DNA of 64,000 bases from NCBI GenBank assembly GCA_022835495.1, contig BQOK01000001.1:3038001-3102000 (forward strand). Direction: 5' to 3'. The notes under the pieces are model-generated. The model did not search any database. It saw only the letters and a program-made list of their open reading frames with translations, and was not told the DNA's origin. Made by a program: the position numbers and the translations under genes. Source of the stretch: Oscillospiraceae bacterium. Lineage in GTDB: Bacteria > Bacillota > Clostridia > Oscillospirales > Ruminococcaceae. Positions 7,315 through 15,403 of this stretch are shown here, piece by piece. Numbering within the stretch: position 1 is the first letter of the stretch; the number at the start of each line of letters is the position of its first letter.

Positions 7315-7635
7315 ATGCTTACCATTACGACCAACAGCTTTGAAAACGACGTTCTCCGCGCGGACAAGCCCGTGCTGGTGGATTTCTGGGCCCAGTGGTG
7401 CCCCTACTGCCGCCGTATTGCCCCGGCCTTTGACAAGGTGGGGGAGCAGTACGCCGATACGCTCATCGCTGGCAAGATCAACTACGACGAGGAGCCGCAG
7501 CTCATCCAGCGCTTCGGCATCGACACCATCCCCACGCTGATGCTCTTTAAGAACGGCGAGGTGATCGGCTCTGTGGTGGCGCCCGGCTCCAAGGCGGCCA
7601 TCGAGGCGTTTATTCAGGAAACGCTTTCTCAGTAA
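7315..7635 (+). CDS. trxA: Thioredoxin
   Basis: A 106-residue thioredoxin of usual size. The active site at residues 28-32 reads WCPYC rather than the common WCGPC; the CPYC dipeptide is more typical of glutaredoxins and would shift the redox potential. The cis-proline region (IDTIPTLMLFKNGE) is intact. It reduces protein disulfides using the reductase encoded next. AGGAGG precedes the ATG. It is third in the rhodanese/Rrf2 operon. Confidence 0.93.
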   Translation: MLTITTNSFENDVLRADKPVLVDFWAQWCPYCRRIAPAFDKVGEQYADTLIAGKINYDEEPQLIQRFGIDTIPTLMLFKNGEVIGSVVAPGSKAAIEAFIQETLSQ

Positions 7636-7645
7636 GGAGACGGCC

Positions 7646-8569
7646 ATGGAAAAAATCTACGATATGATCGTCATCGGCGGCGGCCCCGCCGGATACACCG
7701 CCGCCCTGTATGCCGCCAGAAGCGGGCTTTCTGTACTGGTGCTGGAGAAGCTCTCCGCCGGCGGGCAGATGGCGCTGACGGAACAGATCGACAACTATCC
7801 AGGCTTTGAAAGCGGCATCGACGGCTTTACGCTGGGCGAAAAAATGCAGCAAAGCGCCGAGCGCTTCGGTGCGGTGACGGAGCTGGCGGAGGTGTATAAG
7901 GCCAGCCTTTCCGGGAAAATCAAGACGCTGGACACCAGCGAGGGTGTTTTTCAGGGCCGCACAGTGGTCATCGCCACCGGCGCGTCACATCGTCCCTTGG
8001 GCGTTCCCGGCGAGGAAGCGCTCGTTGGCAAAGGCGTTCACTACTGCGCCGCCTGCGACGGCGCGCCCTATCGGGGCAAGACCGTGGCGGTGGTGGGCGG
8101 CGGCAATTCCGCCGCGGCGGATGCCCTGACCCTGTCCCGCATCGCAAAAAAGGTCTACCTCATCCACCGCCGGGACAGCCTGCGGGCTACGAAAGTCTAT
8201 CATGAGCCACTGATGAACGCGCCCAACGTGGAATTCTGCTGGAACAGCACCGTTTCCGCGCTGCTGCACGAAAGCCGCCTGACGGGGCTTCGGCTAAAAG
8301 ACGTCAACACCGGCGCAGAACGCGACCTTGCCTGCGACGGCGTGTTCATCAGCGTGGGACGCGCCCCGGCCACGGAGCTGTTCCAAGGGGAGCTGGCGCT
8401 GGACAAGTCCGGCTATATCATCGCGGACGAATCCACCCGCACCAGCATCCCCGGCGTGTTCGCCGTGGGCGACGTGCGCACCAAGGCGCTGCGGCAGGTG
8501 GTCACCGCCGTATCGGACGGCGCGGTAGCCGTCCACTATGCGGAGGAATATCTGGCGGAGAACCGGTAA
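7646..8569 (+). CDS. trxB: Thioredoxin reductase (NADPH, FAD)
   Basis: A 307-residue low-molecular-weight thioredoxin reductase. It has the FAD motif GGGPAG at residues 11-16, the redox-active pair C134/C137 in CAACDG, the NADPH motif GGGNSA, and the C-terminal FAD motif VFAVGDV. It transfers electrons from NADPH to the thioredoxin encoded ten bases upstream. Adjacent trxA and trxB with a rhodanese form a compact thiol/sulfane-sulfur reduction operon. Start ATG has AAGGAGA upstream. Confidence 0.95.
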   Translation: MEKIYDMIVIGGGPAGYTAALYAARSGLSVLVLEKLSAGGQMALTEQIDNYPGFESGIDGFTLGEKMQQSAERFGAVTELAEVYKASLSGKIKTLDTSEGVFQGRTVVIATGASHRPLGVPGEEALVGKGVHYCAACDGAPYRGKTVAVVGGGNSAAADALTLSRIAKKVYLIHRRDSLRATKVYHEPLMNAPNVEFCWNSTVSALLHESRLTGLRLKDVNTGAERDLACDGVFISVGRAPATELFQGELALDKSGYIIADESTRTSIPGVFAVGDVRTKALRQVVTAVSDGAVAVHYAEEYLAENR

Positions 8570-8675
8570 AGGAGCTGCGAACGATCCTCTCATCGGCAGT
8601 TCCTGTCCGCAGGCAACACGATTGCGAACCATGCCTCATAGGAGTGCAGGGTAAGAGAATTTAAGGAGACAATAT

Positions 8676-8948
8676 ATGTGGCTGTTTTTAGGAATTTCTG
8701 CAATCATTTTTACAGGATTCAATTTGATTTGCTCTTTTAAAAGTAAGAATGAAAAATGGTTTAGATTCGCAGCCTTATCTTTCACTGCATTGACCGTCTG
8801 TTCGTTTTATTCAGACGGAGCGATGCGTGTGCTAAATGAAGATTGGGGAGGCTTGATGGATATCATGCCAACCATGAGCAAGGCTCTGTGGGTATGTGTA
8901 GGAATATCGATTTTATTAAACTCTGTTTCGCTCTTTAGAGAGAAATAA
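8676..8948 (+). CDS. Small membrane protein, function unknown
   Basis: A 90-residue protein with three predicted membrane segments: residues about 2-20 (WLFLGISAIIFTGFNLIC), 33-48 and 68-84. Charged residues lie between them (KSKNEKW) and the C-terminus ends in FREK. The ATG is preceded by AAGGAGACAATAT. Base composition is more A/T-rich than the neighbouring trxB, which suggests separate origin. I do not recognise a family; it is not obviously part of the thioredoxin operon because a 106-base gap with no clear terminator intervenes. Confidence 0.65.
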   Translation: MWLFLGISAIIFTGFNLICSFKSKNEKWFRFAALSFTALTVCSFYSDGAMRVLNEDWGGLMDIMPTMSKALWVCVGISILLNSVSLFREK

Positions 8949-8960
8949 CCACATCTCTAT

Positions 8961-9080
8961 CCCAAGGACAACGCCCCCGGATGCACACGGCAGGTCTGCG
9001 CCTTTGCCATAGCCTACATGGAGTTTAAAAAGCTGAACGCCAATGCGCCAATGCTTGTATATGATAAAGAAGCAGACTAA
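8961..9080 (+). pseudogene. C-terminal remnant of a degraded gene
   Basis: An open stretch of 39 codons ending in TAA reads PKDNAPGCTRQVCAFAIAY and continues to LVYDKEAD, with protein-like composition but no start codon or ribosome site. It lies directly before a strong terminator, the usual position of the 3' end of a real gene. It is probably the tail of a deleted coding sequence. The parent family is not recognised. Confidence 0.35.
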
Positions 9081-9111
9081 AAATGACAGCTTCCCACTGT
9101 TCCAGCAGAGC

Positions 9112-9141
9112 AAAGGAGTGCCCAAATAGGCACTCCTTTTT
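9112..9141. terminator. Intrinsic terminator (bidirectional)
   Basis: AAAGGAGTGCC, a six-base loop, then GGCACTCCTTTTT. Perfect stem with T-runs on either strand. It serves the rightward remnant at 8961-9080 and the leftward XRE gene ending at 9163. Confidence 0.85.
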
Positions 9142-9162
9142 CATAGCTTGGTGGCTGCACCG

Positions 9163-9879
9163 CTAAAAAAGGGTTTCAAAGATTTCGGCGTATTGTTTTT
9201 CTTCTATTGAAAAGATTCCACTATAGGGTTGTTCTATAAGGAATCCGTTCTCATCCTCAAAGACGTAGACAACACATCCGCTCAGCCCGTCGGAAACCTC
9301 AAAGAAAATCTTTATAAACTTGTCTGTCATTGGAGAGTCATTATAGCTTTCGCCCGACTTAATGCGCACTGTTGATAAGTTGGCGAACAGATTGTCTATT
9401 TCTCTTTTATCAGTAATCGTTTCTCTTTCATCATCCCAAGAAATGCTCACTGAAATTACATCTGTCCTGTTTGGAAGCAAAAGGGCAGCATCCCTCTTTG
9501 TGTATTTCGATTGCGACATTGGCGCATAATTCAACGCCATAATTGCAAAAATCAAAGCTATAAATACGAGCAGAGCAACAGCGATGATTTTCAGCACATG
9601 CCGCATCCGATGGTTTCTGATGGCAAGCTGCGTGTTGATGCGGGACAGCTCTTTTGCCAACCGGTCTGGTTCCTCTTCGTTTTCCACTTTGGTTCCAAGA
9701 AGCTCGCTTACGGTCGTTTCGAGAATGACGGCAATTTTTATCAACTGTTCAGAATCGGGAACAGACATTCCTTTTTCCCATTTTGAAATGGTCTGTCTGA
9801 CAACATGAAGACGTGATGCCAATTCCTCCTGCGAAAGACCTCGCTCCTTTCGCTTCAACCGAAGATTTTCATGAAGCAC
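9163..9879 (-). CDS. Membrane-anchored XRE-family regulator
   Basis: A 238-residue protein. Residues 1-60 are a Cro/C1-type helix-turn-helix (GLSQEELASRLHVVRQTISKWE), about 100-125 a single membrane helix (HVLKIIAVALLVFIALIFAIMAL), and the remainder an extracytoplasmic domain with no recognised fold. The design suggests a DNA-binding protein that responds to an external signal. The GTG start at 9879 is chosen because AAGGTG lies five bases upstream and the HTH begins at once; a longer frame upstream lacks a ribosome site. It is monocistronic, ending in the terminator at 9112-9141. Confidence 0.8.
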   Translation of the reverse strand: MLHENLRLKRKERGLSQEELASRLHVVRQTISKWEKGMSVPDSEQLIKIAVILETTVSELLGTKVENEEEPDRLAKELSRINTQLAIRNHRMRHVLKIIAVALLVFIALIFAIMALNYAPMSQSKYTKRDAALLLPNRTDVISVSISWDDERETITDKREIDNLFANLSTVRIKSGESYNDSPMTDKFIKIFFEVSDGLSGCVVYVFEDENGFLIEQPYSGIFSIEEKQYAEIFETLF

Positions 9880-10039
9880 GGAAACACCTTCTTTCTCTAA
9901 AGATTTCATGCATAGTTTAGCAGGAACATCGCCGTTGCGGCAAGCAACGCAAAGTAACATTCTATGATTTGAAGTCACTTTGCAGCGTTGATGTGCTTTA
10001 TCTGGTTTTCTCCACAGCTTCAGCAGAGGATAATATAAG

Positions 10040-10067
10040 AAATCCCCGATCGGAGTCGGGGATTTTT
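10040..10067. terminator. Intrinsic terminator between leftward genes
   Basis: AAATCCCCGA pairs with TCGGGGATTT around a six-base loop, with T-rich flanks. It lies 24 bases after the stop of the leftward lipoprotein gene and upstream of the XRE gene. Confidence 0.75.
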
Positions 10068-10090
10068 ATATTGGCAGCAACGCGCAGTCC

Positions 10091-11008
10091 TTAGTCGAGC
10101 GCGGAGCTTCCTCTATTCGGGTTTGGACGCCAGCCGTCCATAAGCTTGTCGTTCTCCATGATAAAGGGGCTCGCCGTATCCTGTCCCCATGAGGTGTCAT
10201 ATTTCCCCATAAGGTAATCGCTCAGCGCCGTTCGGTCCACAAAGCGCAGCATCCGGTACGGCTCCTGGAAGGCGACCTTTTCTACAAAGTACAGCGTCCC
10301 GTCCTTCGCCGTCAAAAGTACGCCAACATGCCCGACAAACAGCAGAGATTCCTCCTCGGTCGGCTTATCGTGGAAGAATACCGTGATGAGGCGGATCCGT
10401 TCATTCTCCCGAAAGGTAACGCCGCGGGAAGCCCATTCCTCTTGTACGGTTTGCACATGACGCTTGATCTCCGTGGTATCCTCCGCCTTCATGGAGGAAT
10501 ACAGTGCGCGGAAATCTGCAAGACTGCTTCCGCCCAGCGCATCGGGATCTGTTTTCAGCGCTTCCTCGTCCACAAACAGCACATCTTCACCAGCATTGAT
10601 TTGAGAGTCTGCGCTCACGGAGAGGAAGTCCCCAAACAGGTTCATGGCGGTGATCCGGCAGTTATAGCCCGGAAATGTCCCGTTCTTCGCCGTCCATTCG
10701 TCCTGCATCGCGTAAGTGTCATATTTCGTATACAGCAGCTCCGCTTTCTCAAAGCCATCCGTAAGCCATTCCTGCTTCACGCTGTCATGAAAGTGGTCCA
10801 CACGGCGGAAAAAGCCCTGAACACGCTCGTCTGACACGCCTATCTCGGAGAGCAGCTCCTTCAAAAGCTCCCTTGATCCGCTGTCGTTCAGGTTCGTGTA
10901 CTCGATCCTATCCAATGCCGGTCGCTGCTCGGCTGCGCCGCAGCCTGCAAGTATGGCGGCAATAAGCACAATGCATAAAACGAGAATGCTATCCCGTCGT
11001 GATCTCAT
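10091..11008 (-). CDS. DUF4300-like lipoprotein
   Basis: A 305-residue secreted lipoprotein: signal peptide followed by the lipobox LAGCG. The mature part contains YNCRITAMNLFGDF, LFVDEEAL and a C-terminal FVGHVGVLLTAKDGTLYFVEKVAFQEPY segment. The paired Cys/Arg and the late His-Val-Gly followed by a Glu-rich strand look like the DUF4300 family of Firmicute lipoproteins, whose function is unknown. It is monocistronic, with its own promoter (-10 at 11056-11061) and terminator. Confidence 0.72.
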   Translation of the reverse strand: MRSRRDSILVLCIVLIAAILAGCGAAEQRPALDRIEYTNLNDSGSRELLKELLSEIGVSDERVQGFFRRVDHFHDSVKQEWLTDGFEKAELLYTKYDTYAMQDEWTAKNGTFPGYNCRITAMNLFGDFLSVSADSQINAGEDVLFVDEEALKTDPDALGGSSLADFRALYSSMKAEDTTEIKRHVQTVQEEWASRGVTFRENERIRLITVFFHDKPTEEESLLFVGHVGVLLTAKDGTLYFVEKVAFQEPYRMLRFVDRTALSDYLMGKYDTSWGQDTASPFIMENDKLMDGWRPNPNRGSSALD

Positions 11009-11055
11009 AGTCCTAATCTATCCTTTCTTTGGCGATTGCCCAGTTTGCTGAGGTT

Positions 11056-11061
11056 ATTATA
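11056..11061 (-). promoter_or_regulatory. Extended -10 of the lipoprotein gene promoter
   Basis: On the minus strand TGC precedes TATAAT, an extended -10, about 48 bases before the lipoprotein start codon. The -35 is poor (TTAACA occurs but 20 bases away). Confidence 0.5.
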
Positions 11062-11265
11062 GCACCGAGCCATAAATCTTATGTTAAGATACAAAGTGTT
11101 GCGGCTTTTGCAGCAAGCAGCTTTCCTCACATCTCCAGGTGTTCTGCCATGAGAAGCATTATCTGGTGCAGGCGGCGTGTAGGAGTATCGAAGCAAAGAA
11201 CGAAAAGCAAACGGACAACTCATGAGTGGCGCGGATAAATGGCCGCGCCTCCAATGATTGCTTTT

Positions 11266-11304
11266 AAAAAAGGCGGCTACGGAGATGTTCCTCTCCGCAG
11301 CCGC
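11266..11304 (-). terminator. Terminator of the hcp operon
   Basis: On the minus strand GCGGCT-G-CGGAGA, a short loop, TCTCCG-T-AGCCGC, then a run of six T. It starts 12 bases after the hcp stop. The rest of the stretch 11062-11265, between hcp and the lipoprotein promoter, shows no gene. Confidence 0.88.
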
Positions 11305-11315
11305 ATTACGGTTTG

Positions 11316-12914
11316 TCAGCGCTTCAGCAGCACCTTCAGATCCTCCTCCGGGGTGGTGACCGGAGCAATATGGAAATTCTCCACCAGATAGTTCAGCACA
11401 CCCGGCGAGACGAACGCCGGCAGCGTGGGGCCGAGACGGATATTCCTGATGCCCAGATACAGCAGCGTCAGCAGGATACACACCGCCTTCTGCTCATACC
11501 ACGAGAGCACCAGAGACAGGGGCAGGTCGTTGACCCCGCAGCCAAAGGCATCCGCCAAGGCCAGCGCAATTCTAACGGCCCCGTAGGCGTCGTTACACTG
11601 TCCTACATCCATCAACCGAGGCAGGCCGCCAATGGTCCCGAGGTCAAGGTCGTTGAAGCGGTATTTTCCGCAGGCCAGCGTCAGCACCACAGTGTCGGCG
11701 GGCGTCTGCTTGACAAACTCGGTGTAGTAGTTCCGTCCGGGGCGGGCTCCGTCACAGCCGCCGACCAGGAAAAAGTGCCGGATGGCACCGCTCTTTACTG
11801 CCTCGATCACCTGATCCGCCACGCCAAGCACCGCGCCATGGCCGAAGCCGGTCATGACCGTGCCGCCGCCATTGATGCCGGTGAACGGCTTGTCCTCGTT
11901 GTAGCCACCTAGCGCCAGTGCCTTTTCGATGACGGGGGAGAAATCCTTATCTTCGTCTATGTGGGTGATTTCAGGATAGGATACCAGCGCCGTGGTGAAC
12001 ACACGGTCTGCATAGCCGGGGCGCGGCGGCATCAGACAGTTGGTGGTAAACAGCACCGGTGCGGGGATGTCGGCAAATTCTCTTTGCTGGTTCTGCCACG
12101 CCGTGCCGAAGTTACCCTTGAGGTGTGGGTATTTCTTCAGTTCCGGATAGCCGTGGGCAGGCAGCATTTCGCCGTGCGTGTAGATATTCACGCCCTTGCC
12201 CGCCGTCTGCTCCAGCAGCAGCTTCAGGTCGTGGAGATCATGGCCGGTGATGACGATGAACGGCCCCTTCTCCACCGTCAGCGGGACGGTCACGGGCGTG
12301 GGCGTGCCGTAGGTCTCGGTGTTGGCCTTATCCAGTAGCGCCATGCACTGGAGGTTCTTCTCGCCCACCTCCATCACGATGGGCAGCAGCTCGCCCATGC
12401 CCCAGTCCTCGCCCACGGCAAACAGCGCCTTGGCAAAGAAGCGGTTCACAGCGTCGTCCGTATAGCCCAGCACCATGGCGTGATAGGCGTACGCCGCCAT
12501 GCCACGCACACCGAAAAGGATCAGGGATTTTAGGCTGCGCACATCCTCCTGTGCGCTCCAAAGCAGGTGCATGTCATAGTCATCGTTCCGCCCACAGCGA
12601 GAGGTGCAGCTATAGCAGTTGGGCACCAGCCGTGCCTTTTCCGCATGTACCCGGTCAATCAAATCCCGGATAGTCTTTTCGTTAAAGTTCACATTGGTGA
12701 CGGTGGTGAACAAGCCCTCGATCATCAGCCGCCAAGTCCCCTCATTCGTATCCGGGGCATTATCTACCGCACGGGACAGTCCAACCAGAGCGCCAGTCAG
12801 TTGATCCTGAAGCTCCGCCACCTCAGTGGTTTTGCCGCAGACGCCGGCTTTTCCAGTACAACCAGCGCAGCCTGCCGTCTGCTCGCACTGAAAACAAAAC
12901 ATCCTGTTATCCAT
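11316..12914 (-). CDS. hcp: Hybrid cluster protein (hydroxylamine/NO reductase)
   Basis: A 532-residue Hcp, full length. The N-terminal cysteine cluster (C7, C10, C16, C19, C26 within MFCFQCEQTAGCAG and following) binds the cubane cluster; later segments FTTNCLMPP, GGCDGARPGRNYY and LACGKYRFN contain the hybrid-cluster ligands. Hcp reduces nitric oxide or hydroxylamine under anaerobic nitrosative stress. It is last in an operon with rubredoxin and two DUF2249 proteins, which probably supply or sense electrons. No hcr reductase gene is adjacent, so rubredoxin is a plausible donor. Confidence 0.95.
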   Translation of the reverse strand: MDNRMFCFQCEQTAGCAGCTGKAGVCGKTTEVAELQDQLTGALVGLSRAVDNAPDTNEGTWRLMIEGLFTTVTNVNFNEKTIRDLIDRVHAEKARLVPNCYSCTSRCGRNDDYDMHLLWSAQEDVRSLKSLILFGVRGMAAYAYHAMVLGYTDDAVNRFFAKALFAVGEDWGMGELLPIVMEVGEKNLQCMALLDKANTETYGTPTPVTVPLTVEKGPFIVITGHDLHDLKLLLEQTAGKGVNIYTHGEMLPAHGYPELKKYPHLKGNFGTAWQNQQREFADIPAPVLFTTNCLMPPRPGYADRVFTTALVSYPEITHIDEDKDFSPVIEKALALGGYNEDKPFTGINGGGTVMTGFGHGAVLGVADQVIEAVKSGAIRHFFLVGGCDGARPGRNYYTEFVKQTPADTVVLTLACGKYRFNDLDLGTIGGLPRLMDVGQCNDAYGAVRIALALADAFGCGVNDLPLSLVLSWYEQKAVCILLTLLYLGIRNIRLGPTLPAFVSPGVLNYLVENFHIAPVTTPEEDLKVLLKR

Positions 12915-12937
12915 TGTCGTTTGTCTCCTTCTGCTTT

Positions 12938-13627
12938 TTAGTTCAGAACCTGCATTTCCGGGTTCTTCTCTCCGAATTTCTCGCGCAGCATGTTGCAGAT
13001 ATCCTCCCGGGACTCGCCCTGCTTCTCACCGTTTTTAATGAGCTTGTACGCCTGAAACAGCGCCGAGGGGCCGATCTCGCTGCTGAAAAAGCCGATGCCC
13101 TGATTCCATGCCAGCAGCTCGAACACGTCGTCCAACGCGGCGCTCTCTACGCCGTGGATATATGCTTTTACCAGTTCCCGCGCTGCCTGCCGCATCCGGC
13201 CTGCACCCACTGCGTTGGTCAGGGACAGCAGCAGCCGCGTTTCGTAGGGCAGTACGCGCTTCTCGCTCTGCCATGTGGTCTCCCAAAAATCCACGGCGAT
13301 CTGCCCCAGCTTTTCATCGATCATGGGATAGTTCAAAAGAGCCAGCGGCTTGAAGGGAGCGGAGCTGTCGCCTTCCTTTTTCTCCACACGGCAGAACCAG
13401 ACATGGAACTCCGCCTCACTCCGCTGCTCGGTGTGGTGTTCGTAGCCCAAGCCCTCCATGACAGCGTACAGTGGATGCGGCTCAAAGGTCTGGATGATGT
13501 GTAATCCTTCGCCCACCTCCAACGCCTCGGCTCGTTTCTTCAGCCCTTCAAAGAAGCTGCCCTGTATATGGCGCACATCCATGGTCTGAAACCCCTGCGC
13601 TTTGTCCTTCCAGTTTTCGTAACTCAT
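12938..13627 (-). CDS. DUF2249 / carboxymuconolactone-decarboxylase-like fusion
   Basis: A 229-residue two-part protein. Residues 1-95 match the DUF2249 pattern also found in the next gene (MDVRHIQGSF, GEGLHIIQTFEPHPLYAVM), a small fold related to the TusA sulfur-carrier family but without the TusA cysteine in view. Residues about 125-225 resemble AhpD/carboxymuconolactone decarboxylase-like helical proteins (TRLLLSLTNAVGAGRMRQAA), although no CxxC is present, so peroxidase activity is doubtful. It lies between the single-domain DUF2249 gene and hcp. The role is unknown; the neighbourhood suggests nitrosative-stress redox chemistry. Confidence 0.78.
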   Translation of the reverse strand: MSYENWKDKAQGFQTMDVRHIQGSFFEGLKKRAEALEVGEGLHIIQTFEPHPLYAVMEGLGYEHHTEQRSEAEFHVWFCRVEKKEGDSSAPFKPLALLNYPMIDEKLGQIAVDFWETTWQSEKRVLPYETRLLLSLTNAVGAGRMRQAARELVKAYIHGVESAALDDVFELLAWNQGIGFFSSEIGPSALFQAYKLIKNGEKQGESREDICNMLREKFGEKNPEMQVLN

Positions 13628-13631
13628 GCAG

Positions 13632-13889
13632 TTATTCTCCTTTCCTCACTCGATAAAACCAGACGTGGTATTCGCTGCCGCTCACCTTCTCCGTGTGACG
13701 CTCAAAGCCCATAAGAGCCAACACCGGGTACAGGGGGACAGGCTCGAAGGTCTGGATGATATGCAGTCCTTCGCCATTTTTCAGCGCGGCAGCCTTTGCC
13801 TTCAATGCGGGGAAGAAGTCCATCTTTTTGCCCCGCACGTCCATCACTTCGAATGTGCCGATTTTGTCCTTCCAGTTTTCATAACTCAT
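13632..13889 (-). CDS. Stand-alone DUF2249 protein
   Basis: An 85-residue protein aligned along its whole length with the N-terminal domain of the next gene: both begin MSYENWKDK and share GEGLHIIQTFEP and a closing EYHVWFYRV/EFHVWFCRV. The pair evidently arose by duplication. The start at 13889 is chosen from that alignment; the open frame extends upstream without homology. It lies between rubredoxin and the fusion gene in the hcp operon. Biochemical function is unknown. Confidence 0.82.
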   Translation of the reverse strand: MSYENWKDKIGTFEVMDVRGKKMDFFPALKAKAAALKNGEGLHIIQTFEPVPLYPVLALMGFERHTEKVSGSEYHVWFYRVRKGE

Positions 13890-13914
13890 AGTCTTTGCCT
13901 CTCTTGCAGAAAGC

Positions 13915-14070
13915 TCACGCCTCTTCGAAGGAATCCTTACCCACGCCGCACAGGGGGCACTCAAAATCCTCCGGCACCTCGCTCCAGGGCGTTCCCGGCG
14001 TAATGCCGCCCTCCGGGTAACCTGCGCTCTCGTCGTATTCCCAACCGCAAACGCTGCATACATACTTCAT
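13915..14070 (-). CDS. Rubredoxin
   Basis: A 51-residue rubredoxin. The two iron-binding knuckles are VCSVCGW (residues 4-10) and [11 protein letters not shown] (38-48), with [12 protein letters not shown] and [11 protein letters not shown] between them as in classic rubredoxins. The single iron bound by four cysteines carries one electron. It is first in the operon leading to hcp and likely delivers electrons to Hcp or another stress reductase. Only about 50 bases separate its start from the IS3 element, so its native promoter may be altered. Confidence 0.93.
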   Translation of the reverse strand: MKYVCSVCGWEYDESAGYPEGGITPGTPWSEVPEDFECPLCGVGKDSFEEA

Positions 14071-14117
14071 TGTGCTTCTCCCTTTCTTTTTCTAATGATT
14101 TTGCCCCCATACCCGAT

Positions 14118-14146
14118 TTGCCGGACAGAAAAACAATCTGTATAAT
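14118..14146 (+). promoter_or_regulatory. Transposase promoter at the IS left end
   Basis: TTGCCG (14118-14123), a 17-base spacer and TATAAT (14141-14146). The -35 straddles the inferred left end of the element, so part of it may be donated by the target DNA. Confidence 0.55.
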
Positions 14147-14164
14147 GGAAAGGGGTAATGAAAA

Positions 14165-14485
14165 ATGTCAACCAAAGAACGAAAGCACCCAGCGCCGCCG
14201 CGTTACGATGAGGCCTTCAAGGCGGGGGCAGTGCGGATGGTCACCGAGCAGGGGCGGCCCAGCCGGGAGGTGGCCGCGGAACTCGGCATCTGCATCGACA
14301 CGCTGCGCAGCTGGCTGAAAGCGGCGGGCGCACCATCGCCGGGGCAAGCTGACCGCCAAAACCGCGACGCCAGACGCCTGCGCGAACTGGAGACGGAGAT
14401 TCGAGCACTGCGCAAGAAGCTTGAAGAGAAAGACGGGGTCATTGACATCCTAAAAAAATCCGTCGGCATACTTTCCAAACCATAG
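14165..14485 (+). CDS. IS3 transposase OrfA (helix-turn-helix, leucine zipper)
   Basis: A 106-residue OrfA. The N-terminal part is an HTH of the IS3/IS911 kind (GRPSREVAAELGICIDTLRSWL) and the C-terminal part a heptad-rich coiled coil (RRLRELETEIRALRKKLEEK) for oligomerisation. A run of seven A at 14452-14458 near its end reads A-AAA-AAA in this frame, the standard slippery site for -1 frameshifting into orfB. OrfA alone normally regulates transposition; the fused OrfAB is the active transposase. Confidence 0.92.
   Translation: MSTKERKHPAPPRYDEAFKAGAVRMVTEQGRPSREVAAELGICIDTLRSWLKAAGAPSPGQADRQNRDARRLRELETEIRALRKKLEEKDGVIDILKKSVGILSKP
14452..14458 (+). other. Programmed -1 ribosomal frameshift site of the IS
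   Basis: Seven consecutive A, in OrfA phase CTA-AAA-AAA. Slipping back one base joins ...IDILKK of OrfA to IRRHTFQTIEDKYRYIR of the orfB frame, which is open from here (the nearest upstream stop in that frame is at 14443). This is the usual IS3-family arrangement for making the fused transposase. Confidence 0.85.
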
Positions 14486-15354
14486 AGGACAAGTACCGGT
14501 ACATCCGTACGGCCCGCGCGGGGGCCTCTGTGGAACTTGTATGCCGACTGCTGGAGGTCTCCCGCAGCGGGTACTACGAATGGCTGGGCCGCAAACCCTC
14601 TTTGCGCCGGCAGAAGGATCAGGAACTGAAACGCCGGCTGCTGAGCCTGCACCAGCGTTATCCCGCCCTTGGGCTGGACAGCCTGTATCACCTGATCCGC
14701 CCGCAGCTTTCCTGCTCGCGCAAGCGCATCCACCGCCTGATGAACGAGATGAACATCTCCTCCACGCGCAGGCGTGCCTACAAAGCCACGACCAACTCAA
14801 GACACGCGCACCCCATCGCGCCCAATCTCCTTGCGCGCCGCTTCTCCTTTGACAAGCCAGACACCGCATGGGTCGGCGATATTACCTATATCCCCACCGG
14901 CGAGGGCTGGCTCTACTGCGCTGTTGTGAAAGACCTTTGCACAAAGCAGATCGTCGGCTACGCCTTCTCCGACCGCATCGACACAAATCTCACTCTCGCC
15001 GCCCTCGGCATGGCCGTCCGGCGCCGCAAGCCTCTGCCCGGCCTCATCTTCCACTCCGACCGCGGCGTCCAATACGCCGCCTACGCTTACCGTCAGCGTC
15101 TCGCCAGCCTCGGCATCCGGCAAAGCATGTCCCGCAAGGGCGATCCCTATGACAACGCCGTGGCCGAAAACTTCTTCAGCTGCCTCAAGTGCGAGTGCGT
15201 CCATCTGCGCCATTTCGCCTCAAGGGCACAAGCCATGGCAGACGTCTTCGCTTATATCGAGACCTTTTACAACCCAGTGCGCCCGCATTCCTCTATTGGC
15301 TGGCGTCCTCCGGATGCCTTTGCGCGTGCCTTGTCTGAGCATCCCGCCGCCTGA
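14459..15354 (+). CDS. IS3 transposase OrfB (DDE catalytic part)
   Basis: The catalytic half, made as an OrfAB fusion by frameshifting at 14452-14458; a GTG at 14530 could give a shorter free OrfB of 274 residues. It has an HTH_21-like segment (RLLEVSRSGYYEWLGRK) followed by an integrase core with the DDE triad: D in VGDITYIPT, D in FHSDRGVQYA, and E in NAVAENFFSCLKCE. The C-terminal YNPVRPHSSIGWRPPDAF block is intact. Both frames appear undamaged, so the element may be mobile. Confidence 0.92.
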
Positions 15355-15403
15355 GTGTGATACGACAAGATATCCTGCGTTTCTTTCTGTTTTTTCTTCA
15401 TTT

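Noticed and set aside
11005-11481. A 158-codon minus-strand frame over the end of hcp
   Set aside because: It overlaps the hcp C-terminus and the hcp terminator in another phase and has no recognisable composition.
14452-14458. The run of seven A read as a sequencing error or frameshift mutation in the transposase
   Set aside because: Position and sequence match the programmed -1 slippery site of IS3-family elements, and both frames are otherwise intact.
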